Below, piece by piece: positions 9,055 through 16,748 of a DNA stretch of 64,000 nucleotides; the stretch's first letter is position 1, and every line of letters begins with the position of its first letter. This DNA comes from Thermomonas fusca DSM 15424 (lineage in GTDB: Bacteria; Pseudomonadota; Gammaproteobacteria; Xanthomonadales; Xanthomonadaceae). Below the pieces are notes generated by a model. That model did not search any database and was not told the DNA's origin. It was given only the letters and a program-made list of their open reading frames with translations. The translations under genes were made by a program, and so were the position numbers. The stretch covers positions 72,850 to 136,849 of the forward strand of contig NZ_AUIV01000010.1 of assembly GCF_000423885.1 (NCBI RefSeq). The letters are read 5' to 3'.

Positions 9055-9060
9055 TATAAT
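9055..9060 (+). promoter_or_regulatory. -10 element of tRNA-Pro promoter
   Basis: A perfect TATAAT (9055-9060) lies 14 bp before the tRNA 5' end. No convincing -35 is visible 16-18 bp upstream. Confidence 0.5.
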
Positions 9061-9074
9061 CGCCGGCCAATCTT

Positions 9075-9151
9075 CGGGGTATAGCGCAGCCTGGTAGCGC
9101 ACTTGTCTGGGGGACAAGTGGTCGTCGGTTCAAATCCGGCTACCCCGACCA
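9075..9151 (+). tRNA. tRNA-Pro (anticodon GGG)
   Basis: 77-nt cloverleaf with acceptor CGGGGTA/TACCCCG, discriminator A and encoded CCA. Anticodon stem CTTGT/ACAAG encloses loop CTGGGGG (anticodon GGG, Pro). The T loop is TTCAAAT. Confidence 0.96.
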
Positions 9152-9185
9152 AACACGCGTTTCGGCCATGCCGGAACCGCTTCCG

Positions 9186-9214
9186 AAACCCCGCCTTTTC
9201 AGGCGGGGTTTTTG
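9186..9214 (+). terminator. Rho-independent terminator after tRNA-Pro
   Basis: AACCCCGCC and GGCGGGGTT pair around the loop TTTTCA, followed by a run of T residues. It lies 35 bp after the tRNA 3' end and before rfbB. Confidence 0.85.
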
Positions 9215-9259
9215 CGTTTGGGCGATACTCGCAAGCTGCATCACAGGGATCGTTCACGC

Positions 9260-10315
9260 ATGACGACATGGTTGGTTACCGGCGGCGCCGGTTTCATCGG
9301 TGGCAATTTCGTGCTGGAGGCAGTGGCGCGCGGCATCAAGGTGGTGAACCTCGACGCGCTGACCTACGCCGGCAATCGCGACACCTTGGCATCGATCGAA
9401 GGCGACCCGAACCACGTGTTCGTGCACGGCGACATCGGCGACCGCGCGCTGGTGGCGCAGTTGCTGGCCGAACACCGGCCCGACGCAGTGGTGAACTTCG
9501 CCGCCGAGAGCCACGTCGATCGCTCCATCGATGGCCCGGCGGCGTTCATCCAGACCAACGTGGTCGGCACGCTGGCGCTGCTGGAAGCGGTGCGCGATTA
9601 CTGGAAGGCGCTGCAGGGCGCGGCGAAGGACGGGTTCCGCTTCCTGCACGTGTCCACCGACGAGGTGTACGGCTCGCTGGGCGAAACCGGCCTGTTCACC
9701 GAGACCACGGCGTACGCGCCGAACTCGCCGTATTCGGCGTCGAAGGCCGCGTCCGACCATCTGGTGCGCGCCTTCCACCACACCTACGGGCTGCCGGTGC
9801 TGACCACCAACTGCAGCAACAACTACGGCCCGTACCACTTTCCGGAAAAGTTGATCCCGTTGGTGATCGCCAAGGCGCTGGCCGGCGAGCCGCTGCCGGT
9901 GTACGGCGATGGCAAGCAGGTGCGCGACTGGCTGTTCGTGGCCGACCACTGCGAGGCGATCCGCACCGTGCTGGCCAAGGGCCGGGTGGGCGAGACCTAC
10001 AACGTCGGCGGCAATGCCGAGAAGCAGAACATCGAGGTGGTGAAGGCGATCTGCGCGCTGCTGGACGCGCGCTGTCCGCGTGAGGATGGCAAGCCGCGCG
10101 AATCGCAGATCACCCATGTTGCAGACCGCCCCGGCCACGACCGCCGCTACGCCATCGACGCCAGCAAGCTGCGCGATGAGCTGGGCTGGGCGCCGAAGTA
10201 CAGCTTCGAGCAAGGTATCGCCGAGACGGTGGACTGGTACCTCGAAAACCAGCCGTGGGTGCAGCGCGTCCTCGACGGCTCCTATCGCCTTGAGCGGATC
10301 GGGGTGGCGGCATGA
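9260..10315 (+). CDS. rfbB: dTDP-glucose 4,6-dehydratase
   Basis: Second step of dTDP-L-rhamnose synthesis: dTDP-glucose to dTDP-4-keto-6-deoxyglucose, NAD-dependent. 351 aa SDR protein. The N-terminal nucleotide-binding motif is GGAGFIGG (residues ~8-15), with the STDEVYG segment and the catalytic YxxxK in YSASKAASDH. The ATG at 9260 is chosen because homology begins at MTTWLVTGG. The last 4 bp overlap rfbA. The order rfbB-A-C-D supplies L-rhamnose for O-antigen or exopolysaccharide. Confidence 0.97.
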   Translation: MTTWLVTGGAGFIGGNFVLEAVARGIKVVNLDALTYAGNRDTLASIEGDPNHVFVHGDIGDRALVAQLLAEHRPDAVVNFAAESHVDRSIDGPAAFIQTNVVGTLALLEAVRDYWKALQGAAKDGFRFLHVSTDEVYGSLGETGLFTETTAYAPNSPYSASKAASDHLVRAFHHTYGLPVLTTNCSNNYGPYHFPEKLIPLVIAKALAGEPLPVYGDGKQVRDWLFVADHCEAIRTVLAKGRVGETYNVGGNAEKQNIEVVKAICALLDARCPREDGKPRESQITHVADRPGHDRRYAIDASKLRDELGWAPKYSFEQGIAETVDWYLENQPWVQRVLDGSYRLERIGVAA

Positions 10316-11211
10316 GCCCGCTGAGCAGTGGCCGCAAGGGCATCATCCTTGCCGGCGGCAGCGGCACCCGCCTGTATCCGATCACCCAGGCGATCAGCAA
10401 ACAGCTGCTGCCGGTGTACGACAAGCCGATGATCTACTACCCGCTCAGCGTGCTGATGCTGGCGGGGATCCGCGAAGTGCTGATCATCAATACGCCGCAC
10501 GAGCAGGCCTTGTTCCAGCGCCTGCTGGGCGACGGTTCGCAGTGGGGCATGAAGATCGAATACGCGGTGCAGCCGAGCCCGGACGGGCTGGCGCAGGCGT
10601 TCCTGATCGGTCGCGAGTTCCTGGCCAGCGGGCCGTCCTGCCTGGTGCTGGGCGACAACATCTTCCACGGCCACGGCCTGACCGACCTGCTGCAGCGCGC
10701 GGATGCGCGCGAGCACGGCGCCACCGTGTTCGGCTATTGGGTGCGCGATCCGCAGCGTTATGGCGTGGCGGAGTTCGATGCCGACGGCAAGGTGGTGGGT
10801 CTGGAGGAAAAGCCCGCGAAGCCCAAGTCCAACTACGCCGTCACCGGCCTGTATTTCTATGACGGCCGGGTCTGCGATTACGCCGCTTCGCTGAAACCGT
10901 CGCTGCGCGGCGAGCTGGAAATCACCGACCTCAACAAGTGCTACCTCGACGACGGCAGCCTGCATCTGGAGAAGATGGGCCGCGGCTATGCCTGGCTCGA
11001 CACTGGCACCCACGAGTCGCTGGTGGAGGCCTCGACCTTCATCGAGACGATCGAGGCACGGCAGGGCCTGCGGGTGTGCTGCCCGGAGGAAATCGCCTTC
11101 TTCAACGGCTGGATCGATGTCGCGCGCCTGCGCGCATTGGCGGAGCCGCTGGCGAAGAACGGCTACGGGCAGTATCTGTTGGGGCTGGCGGAGCAGGGAC
11201 GCGTCGCGTGA
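10312..11211 (+). CDS. rfbA: Glucose-1-phosphate thymidylyltransferase
   Basis: First step of dTDP-rhamnose synthesis: glucose-1-phosphate + dTTP to dTDP-glucose. 299 aa, typical. N-terminal nucleotidyltransferase signature GIILAGGSGTRLYPIT, followed by SKQLLPVYDKPMIYYPLSVL; the Mg-binding Asp is in VLGDNIFHG. The ATG overlaps the rfbB stop (ATGA), so the genes are translationally coupled. Confidence 0.97.
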   Translation: MSPLSSGRKGIILAGGSGTRLYPITQAISKQLLPVYDKPMIYYPLSVLMLAGIREVLIINTPHEQALFQRLLGDGSQWGMKIEYAVQPSPDGLAQAFLIGREFLASGPSCLVLGDNIFHGHGLTDLLQRADAREHGATVFGYWVRDPQRYGVAEFDADGKVVGLEEKPAKPKSNYAVTGLYFYDGRVCDYAASLKPSLRGELEITDLNKCYLDDGSLHLEKMGRGYAWLDTGTHESLVEASTFIETIEARQGLRVCCPEEIAFFNGWIDVARLRALAEPLAKNGYGQYLLGLAEQGRVA

Positions 11212-11768
11212 AAATCATCGAAACGAATCTGTCCGGCTGCGTGGTGATCGAGCCGGCCGTGCACGGCGATGAGCGCGGCTTCTTCTACGAGGGCTGGAAC
11301 GCGCAGCGCTTCGCCCAACACGGCCTGTCCACCGCATTCGTGCAGCACAACGTCAGCCGCTCACAGCAGGGCGTGCTGCGTGGACTGCACTATCAGTGGC
11401 CGGACAACGTGCAGGGCAAGCTGGTCAGCGTGCTGGAGGGCGAGGTGTTTGATGTGGCGGTGGACATCCGTCGCGGCTCGCCGACCTTCGGCCGGCATGC
11501 CGCGGCGATCCTGAGCGCCGACAACAGGCGGCATTTCTGGGTGCCGGAAGGCTTCGCCCACGGCTTCCTGGTGCTCAGCGAGACGGCCCTGTTCACCTAT
11601 CTGTGCACCGCGCCCTACGACCGCGCCAGCGACAACTCGCTGCGCTGGGACGACCCCGCGCTGGCCATCGACTGGCCGCTGGCGTATGTATCGCTGTCGG
11701 CCAAGGACGCGGCCGCGCCGCTGCTGGCCGACATCGCGCCGGAACGGCTGCCGCAGTACCCCGCATGA
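11208..11768 (+). CDS. rfbC: dTDP-4-dehydrorhamnose 3,5-epimerase
   Basis: Third step: double epimerisation at C3 and C5. 186 aa cupin-fold RmlC family. Visible: RGFFYEGWN, the catalytic-His segment RGLHYQ, and VPEGFAHGFLVLSE with the conserved Tyr-bearing region LCTAPYDRASD. The GTG start at 11208 overlaps the rfbA stop and gives MKIIETNLSG; the next ATG would delete conserved sequence. The last 4 bp overlap rfbD. Confidence 0.96.
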   Translation: MKIIETNLSGCVVIEPAVHGDERGFFYEGWNAQRFAQHGLSTAFVQHNVSRSQQGVLRGLHYQWPDNVQGKLVSVLEGEVFDVAVDIRRGSPTFGRHAAAILSADNRRHFWVPEGFAHGFLVLSETALFTYLCTAPYDRASDNSLRWDDPALAIDWPLAYVSLSAKDAAAPLLADIAPERLPQYPA

Positions 11769-12667
11769 AGCTGCTGTTGCTGGGCGGCAACGGCCAGGTC
11801 GGGCGCGAGCTGCGGCGCGCGCTGCCGGGGCTGGGCGAAGTGGTGGTGGCCACGCGCGCGGGCGCGAATGGCGATGCCGTGGCGGATTTCGATGCACCGG
11901 AATCGCTGCCGGCATTGATCGCTCGCGTCGCTCCGGACGTGGTGGTCAATGCGGCCGCCTACACCGCGGTGGACCGCGCCGAAAGCGAGCCGGACGCCGC
12001 GTTCCGGGTCAATGCGTTGGCGCCTGCAGCCATCGCGCAGGCCTGCGCCGCGACCGGTGCGCTGCTGCTGCATTACTCCACCGACTACGTGTTCGACGGC
12101 AGCGCGTCACGCCCGTATCGCGAGGACGATGCCACCGCGCCGCTGGGCGTGTATGGCGCCAGCAAGCTGGCCGGCGAGGAAGCGGTTCGCGCCAGCGGCG
12201 CGCGTCACGCGATCCTGCGCACGGCGTGGGTGTACGCCGCGCACGGCAAGAACTTCCTGCACACCATGCTGCGGCTGGCGCACGAACGCGACGAGCTGCG
12301 CGTGGTCGGCGACCAGATCGGCGCGCCGACGCCGGCAGGGTGGATCGCCGATGCCAGCGCGCGGATCATTGCGCAGGGCCTGCCGGCCTCCGGCACCTGG
12401 CATCTGGTTGCCGCCGGCGAAACCAGCTGGCACGGGTTCGCCGAGGCGATCATGGACGAGGCACTGGCGGCAGGCCTGCTGGTGCGCGGTCCGCGCGTGC
12501 TGCCGATCACCACGGCGGACTATCCGACGCCGGCGCGTCGCCCCGCCTATTCCGTCCTCGACACCAACCGCCTGCCCAAGGATTTCGGCGTCACCGCACC
12601 GGACTGGCGCGATGGGCTGCATGCGGTGATCGCCGAGCTTGCCGCGAGCCGCGCCTACGCGGCCTGA
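11765..12667 (+). CDS. rfbD: dTDP-4-dehydrorhamnose reductase
   Basis: Final NAD(P)H-dependent reduction giving dTDP-L-rhamnose. 300 aa RmlD substrate-binding family. Visible: GGNGQVGREL (nucleotide binding, ~7-16), AAYTAVDRAE, STDYVFDG and the catalytic YGASKLAGEE. The ATG overlaps the rfbC stop. The 3' end overlaps the convergent M15 peptidase gene by 13 bp, so the two genes share their ends. Confidence 0.97.
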   Translation: MKLLLLGGNGQVGRELRRALPGLGEVVVATRAGANGDAVADFDAPESLPALIARVAPDVVVNAAAYTAVDRAESEPDAAFRVNALAPAAIAQACAATGALLLHYSTDYVFDGSASRPYREDDATAPLGVYGASKLAGEEAVRASGARHAILRTAWVYAAHGKNFLHTMLRLAHERDELRVVGDQIGAPTPAGWIADASARIIAQGLPASGTWHLVAAGETSWHGFAEAIMDEALAAGLLVRGPRVLPITTADYPTPARRPAYSVLDTNRLPKDFGVTAPDWRDGLHAVIAELAASRAYAA

Positions 12668-13500
12668 TTGAAGTTGGCGTCGAAGCGCCAGTGCCACGGC
12701 TCATACACGATGCCGTGCGGGTTGTCGCGCGGATAGCTCATCGAAAACCCGTAGCCGCCCGCGTTGTCGCGTAACCAGCCGAACGCCGGCGTGCGCTCGA
12801 ACGATTCTTCTGCAGGCGGTTCGTCCGTGCTGCCGATGTCCAGCGCCAGCCCGGAGTGGTGCTCGGAAAAACCCGGGGCGGCATTGACTGCGAGGATCTC
12901 CTCCACCGTCAGCCCGCGCGCCAGCTTGCGCGCGAAAATGCCCAGTTGATGGTCGTGGCTGCGATAGCCGGAGATTGCTTCCAGCACGATGCCGTCGGCC
13001 AGCGCGGCATCCCGCAGGTGCCGCCAGGCGCGGGCGGCGTCGATGCGCAGCCACAGCGAGCGCTGCCAGCGGTCGAAGTCCGCCAGCGCCAGCCAGTCCG
13101 GTTCATGGGTGAGCGTCAGGTCGGTGCGCGTGGCATAAGCGTCGGCATCCAGCCCAAGCGCGGCCAGTCGCTGGTGCAGGCGATGCAGCGGCAGCGTATC
13201 GACGTGTTCAAGGCCATTGCGGCGATGCGCAGGATGCGTGCCAAGTGCGCGCATCGCCGCGACCATTCCGGGTTCGCGCTGCAGGCCGGGCCGCAGCGGG
13301 TGCAGGCCATCCTCCAGTTCGGCGGCCAGCCACGCGCCGTCGCGCTTGCGCCGCAGCACGCGGCGGGCACGGGCGAGCAGGCGGGCGTGGCCATTGCCGC
13401 GCGCGCGCAGCAGGCCGGCCGGCCACAGTTCGATATCCGCCGTGTTGAGGAGGACTGCACGCAGCGGGAGCGGGGGCATTCGGGACATGGCCGCAAGCAT
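12655..13500 (-). CDS. M15-family (VanY/LAS-type) D-alanyl-D-alanine carboxypeptidase-like protein
   Basis: Zinc peptidase of the M15B family acting on peptidoglycan stem peptides. The C-terminal ~130 residues carry the core: SGYRSHDHQLGIF, the zinc motif SEHHSGLALDIG (SxHxxGxAxD) and the third ligand in YEPWHWRF. The N-terminal half (1-140) is less conserved. No clear signal peptide is visible, so the location is uncertain. Several Met codons at the N terminus (1, 5, 8) are possible starts. It is last in the packed minus-strand unit 16655-12655 after a 52-bp gap and is convergent with rfbD. Confidence 0.85.
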   Translation of the reverse strand: MLAAMSRMPPLPLRAVLLNTADIELWPAGLLRARGNGHARLLARARRVLRRKRDGAWLAAELEDGLHPLRPGLQREPGMVAAMRALGTHPAHRRNGLEHVDTLPLHRLHQRLAALGLDADAYATRTDLTLTHEPDWLALADFDRWQRSLWLRIDAARAWRHLRDAALADGIVLEAISGYRSHDHQLGIFARKLARGLTVEEILAVNAAPGFSEHHSGLALDIGSTDEPPAEESFERTPAFGWLRDNAGGYGFSMSYPRDNPHGIVYEPWHWRFDANFNQAA

Positions 13501-13552
13501 AGACCGGCGCGCGGCGATGGTGCTGTGCCGGGGGCGTGTACGCGAATGCCTG

Positions 13553-14086
13553 CTATGCGCCGCGCAGCGCGTCCAGCAGCGCCTGTGGCCGCTCCAGGCT
13601 GAGCAGGAGCTGCTGCTTGCCGTCCTGCAACGGCAGCCACAGCACGCGCTCGCGCTGGGTTAGCAGGCAGAACGCCTTGCCGAAGTCGCCGCGCAGGCGG
13701 AAATGCCCGGCATGGAAGCCGGGCATCGCCATGCCATTGCTCTTCAGCCAGGGGCGCAGCTCGGTGCGTTCGCCGAGGTCGACGATGCGCGCGCGCGCCA
13801 AGTCCAGTTCGGCGGTCGCCACGCGCTTGCGGTACAGCGCCGCGCGCACGTCCAGCATCCCGCCCGCCAGCACCACCGCGCGCCGCCGCATGGCCAGCAG
13901 CAGGAACGCCAGCAGCAGCGGGATCACCACCAGTGCCGGCAGCACGCCGTGGACCGGGCGGCCGCTGAGCCAGAGGGTGCCGATGATGGCCAGCGGCAGT
14001 ACACCGCCCAGCAGCACCAGCATCGACCAGGCCAGCGTGCCCGGTGGGCTTACATCGAACGATCGGGAAGCGGGAGAGTTGCGCAT
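13553..14086 (-). CDS. Membrane protein with possible PH-like domain
   Basis: 177 aa of unknown function. Two hydrophobic segments near residues 19-40 and 48-66 are followed by a ~110-residue soluble part with alternating beta-rich motifs (MLDVRAALYRKRVATAEL, FRLRGDFGKAFCLLTQRERVLWLPL). This layout resembles bacterial PH-domain membrane proteins (DUF304-like), which is an inference. It starts 4 bp after the hydrolase stop, so it is probably translationally coupled. Confidence 0.75.
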   Translation of the reverse strand: MRNSPASRSFDVSPPGTLAWSMLVLLGGVLPLAIIGTLWLSGRPVHGVLPALVVIPLLLAFLLLAMRRRAVVLAGGMLDVRAALYRKRVATAELDLARARIVDLGERTELRPWLKSNGMAMPGFHAGHFRLRGDFGKAFCLLTQRERVLWLPLQDGKQQLLLSLERPQALLDALRGA

Positions 14087-14090
14087 GGCC

Positions 14091-15419
14091 TCAGCGCGCC
14101 TTGATCCAGGCGGCCACGTCGTCGATCAAACGCGCGTCGACGTGCCCCGGCCGCTGGTACTCGGCCAGCGAGCCTTCGCCATCGCCGGCGATGCCCAGGT
14201 GGTTGAGCCTGTCGTACAGCTTGAACGCGACTTTGCGATCGTCGTGGAAGGCATCTTTCCAGCGCTGCCAGTCGGCGTCCACCACCTGGATGTCGCGTGC
14301 ACCCTGCAGCACCAGCATCGGCAGCTCCACCTGTCGCGCTTCGGCCACCGCGTCCACGCCGTCGGCGCTGCGCCAGTAGCCCACCGGCAGGCCCATCGGC
14401 CCCTTCGCGGTGGCATCGGTCGCGGCATCGCGAACGGTGCGCACCTGCTGGACCAGGGCGTTGATCGCGTCGCGTTCGGCGTCGCTGGTCTTGCCGTCGT
14501 CAAGCACGGCGAGCCGGCGGTTCTGTTCGATCACGATGTCCAGCAGCGGCCGCGCCGGTGCGGCCAGCAGCACCAGGCCGGCAACGTGGCCCGACATCGC
14601 GGCGATGCGCGGCGCCATCATCCCGCCCTGGCTGTGGCCGAGCACGAACACGCGCTCGGGATCGATGCCTTCGATCTTGCGCAGGGCGTCCACCGCCAGC
14701 ACCGCATCGAAGGTGGTTTCCTCGTCCACGCCGAACTGGCCGCCGGTGAAGTCCTGCGGGCGTGCCTTGGTGCGCTTGTCATAGCGCAGCACGGCGATGC
14801 CCTGCGCGGCCAGGCCGCGGGCGATGTCGAGGAAGGGCTTGTTCGGGCCGATGGTTTCGTCGCGGTCGTGCGGGCCGGAGCCGTGCACCAGCACGATGGC
14901 GGGGACCAGTTTTGCAGGGGCCTGCCCATCGTCCTTCGGCAGCGCCAGCGTGGCGGGCAGGGCGCGCTCGCCATCGCCGACCGTCAGCTCGTGTTCGACG
15001 TAGGAAGCATCGGCAGCCACCGCCGGTGCAGGCGCGGCAGACTGCGCCGGTTGCACCACGAAGCCGGCGATCTTGCCTTCGGCGTCGATGGTGAAAGTTG
15101 CCACCAGCTCGGCTTTTTCATAATGCAGCGGGACTTTCACCCGCGTCGCGTCGCCCTGCGCGGACACGGCGGCTTCGCCGCGCCCGGTGGCCTTGCCGAC
15201 CTGCGCCGGCAGCGATTCCCACACCGCCTTCAGTTTGTCCTCCGGCACCGCCGCGGCCATCTGCGCGCCGAACAGCGCCTCAACCTGCGCGTAGTCGCCG
15301 GCGTCGAGACGGTCCAGTGCCTGCCTGGCGAGCGCGGCCGGATCGGCGGATTGCGCGCTGGTGCCCGCGGACAGCGCGAGCGAGCTGGCGAGGAGCAGGG
15401 AAAGCATCGCTGGGCGCAT
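14091..15419 (-). CDS. Secreted DUF3887-like + alpha/beta hydrolase protein
   Basis: 442 aa. The N terminus is a signal peptide (MLSLLLASSLALSAGTSAQ). Residues ~25-115 form a DUF3887-type cystatin-like domain (ALDRLDAGDYAQVEALF). From ~140 there is an alpha/beta hydrolase with oxyanion region LVHGSGPHDRDE, nucleophile elbow GHSQGG, late acidic residue in LQGARDIQV and catalytic His in DRLNHLG. Probably a periplasmic esterase or peptidase of unknown substrate. The DUF4177 gene ends 2 bp upstream (15421), so it is in the same operon as the SPFH protein. Confidence 0.88.
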   Translation of the reverse strand: MRPAMLSLLLASSLALSAGTSAQSADPAALARQALDRLDAGDYAQVEALFGAQMAAAVPEDKLKAVWESLPAQVGKATGRGEAAVSAQGDATRVKVPLHYEKAELVATFTIDAEGKIAGFVVQPAQSAAPAPAVAADASYVEHELTVGDGERALPATLALPKDDGQAPAKLVPAIVLVHGSGPHDRDETIGPNKPFLDIARGLAAQGIAVLRYDKRTKARPQDFTGGQFGVDEETTFDAVLAVDALRKIEGIDPERVFVLGHSQGGMMAPRIAAMSGHVAGLVLLAAPARPLLDIVIEQNRRLAVLDDGKTSDAERDAINALVQQVRTVRDAATDATAKGPMGLPVGYWRSADGVDAVAEARQVELPMLVLQGARDIQVVDADWQRWKDAFHDDRKVAFKLYDRLNHLGIAGDGEGSLAEYQRPGHVDARLIDDVAAWIKAR

Positions 15420-15420
15420 C

Positions 15421-15591
15421 TCAGGCTTCCTTCTTCAGGTAAAGATTGACGTTCATGCCGTTCTGGATCACCGACACCAGCTCCCAGCCCTGCTGGCCGA
15501 GCGATGCCAGGGTGGCTTCGATCTGTTCCGGCTTCAGCCCGAGGAACTGCGGCTTGACCATGACCACCTTGTACAGCCAACGCTTGTTCAC
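15421..15591 (-). CDS. DUF4177-type small protein
   Basis: 56 aa. A GTG start at 15591 is preceded by GGAGG at 7-nt spacing. The reading begins NKRWLYKVVMVKPQF and ends VNLYLKKEA. The WLYKVV and GQQGWELVSVI segments match the DUF4177 fold, found in many short bacterial proteins of unknown role. The GTG overlaps the stop of the upstream RHH gene (GTGA). Confidence 0.8.
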   Translation of the reverse strand: MNKRWLYKVVMVKPQFLGLKPEQIEATLASLGQQGWELVSVIQNGMNVNLYLKKEA

Positions 15592-15767
15592 GCTTCATCC
15601 TCCGGTTTCGATTTTGGCGCGGGCATCCGCCCGGCCTTGCGCAGCGCGTCGCGCAACACGTATTCGATCTGCGCGTTGAGGCTGCGGAGTTCGTCGTCCG
15701 CCCAGCGCTGCGCCGCTGCCAGTACCTCGGCGTTGATGCGCAGCGGATAGGCCTTCTTTTCGGACAT
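15588..15767 (-). CDS. Arc-type ribbon-helix-helix DNA-binding protein
   Basis: 59 aa, ATG at 15767, TGA overlapping the DUF4177 start. The sequence YPLRINAEVLAAAQRWADD then ELRSLNAQIEYVLRDAL has the Arc/MetJ layout: one beta strand that reads DNA as a dimer, then two helices. Proteins of this size usually repress their own operon. Two TGATATCA boxes 11 bp apart upstream of the SPFH gene are a plausible operator. It starts 3 bp after the SPFH stop. Confidence 0.82.
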   Translation of the reverse strand: MSEKKAYPLRINAEVLAAAQRWADDELRSLNAQIEYVLRDALRKAGRMPAPKSKPEDEA

Positions 15768-15770
15768 GGC

Positions 15771-16655
15771 TCAGTACAGCGTGCCGGCGTTGACGATGGG
15801 CTGGGTGCTGCGCTCGCCGCACAGCACCACCAGCAGGTTGCTGACCATCGCCGCCTTGCGCTCCTCGTCCAGCTGCACCACGCCGTTCTTCTGCAGTTCG
15901 GCCAGCGCCATTTCGACCATCCCCACCGCGCCGGCGACGATCCGCGTGCGCGCGGCGATGATGGCGTTGGCCTGCTGGCGCTGCAGCATGGCCTGGGCGA
16001 TTTCCGGTGCGTAGGCAAGATGGCTGATGCGCGCGTCGAGCATCTGCACGCCGGCATCGGCCAGCCGCTCCTGCAGTTCGTTCAGCAGATGCAGGCTGAT
16101 CTCGGCGGCGTGGCTGCGCAGCGACAGCTGGCCTTCCTCGTGCTGGTCGTAGGGGTAGCTGGTGGCCATCGCCCGCAGCGCGGATTCGGACTGGATGTGG
16201 ACGAAGCTTTCGTAGTCGTCCACGTTGTAGACGGCCTCGGCGCTGTCCTGCACCTGCCAGACGATGACCGCGGCAATCTCGATGGGACTGCCGTCGAGCT
16301 CGTTGACCTTGAGCTTGCCGGATTCGAAGTTGCGCACCCGCAGCGAGATCTTCTTCTTGCTGAAGAACGGGTTGTTCCAGCGCAGGCCGTCGGTCTTGAC
16401 CGTGCCCACATAGCGACCGAACAGGCTCAGTACCGCCGCCTGGTTGGGCTCGACCTTGTACAGGCCGATCAGGCTGAAAAAGGCCAGCGCGCCCAGCAAC
16501 AGGCCGCCGAGGATGCTGGCACCGGAGGCGACGCCAAGGTTGTCCGGGTCCGGGCCGATGCCGGTGGCGACCAACCACACCGAGACCACGGCCACGGCGA
16601 TGACCGCCAGCAGGAACGGGATGCCGGGCAGCGAGGAAACGGGATTCTCTTTCAT
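15771..16655 (-). CDS. SPFH-domain (stomatin/prohibitin-like) membrane protein
   Basis: 294 aa. Two N-terminal hydrophobic segments (~10-30 and 45-65) anchor the protein. An SPFH domain follows (KVEPNQAAVLSLFGRYVGT... to VDDYESFVHIQSESALRAMAT), then a helical coiled-coil region (IAQAMLQRQQANAIIAART, MVEMALAELQKNG). SPFH proteins form large membrane rings or rafts that organise proteases and lipids. It is first gene of the minus-strand unit running to 12655, with tandem TGATATCA palindromes 30-48 bp upstream of its ATG. Confidence 0.92.
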   Translation of the reverse strand: MKENPVSSLPGIPFLLAVIAVAVVSVWLVATGIGPDPDNLGVASGASILGGLLLGALAFFSLIGLYKVEPNQAAVLSLFGRYVGTVKTDGLRWNNPFFSKKKISLRVRNFESGKLKVNELDGSPIEIAAVIVWQVQDSAEAVYNVDDYESFVHIQSESALRAMATSYPYDQHEEGQLSLRSHAAEISLHLLNELQERLADAGVQMLDARISHLAYAPEIAQAMLQRQQANAIIAARTRIVAGAVGMVEMALAELQKNGVVQLDEERKAAMVSNLLVVLCGERSTQPIVNAGTLY

Positions 16656-16684
16656 GGTGGGGCCCCAAGGTTCGTGTGCTGTAT

Positions 16685-16703
16685 TGATATCAAAATGATA
16701 TCA
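16685..16703. promoter_or_regulatory. Tandem TGATATCA palindromes, candidate RHH operator
   Basis: Two perfect 8-bp palindromes TGATATCA (16685-16692 and 16696-16703) are separated by AAA, so their centres are 11 bp (one helical turn) apart. They lie 30 bp before the SPFH start. Arc/MetJ-type repressors bind such tandem boxes, and the operon encodes one. That link is inferred. Confidence 0.5.
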
Positions 16704-16748
16704 GTTCATGCAAGTGGGGCCCGACAAACGGTCAGCCGCGGGACCGGC

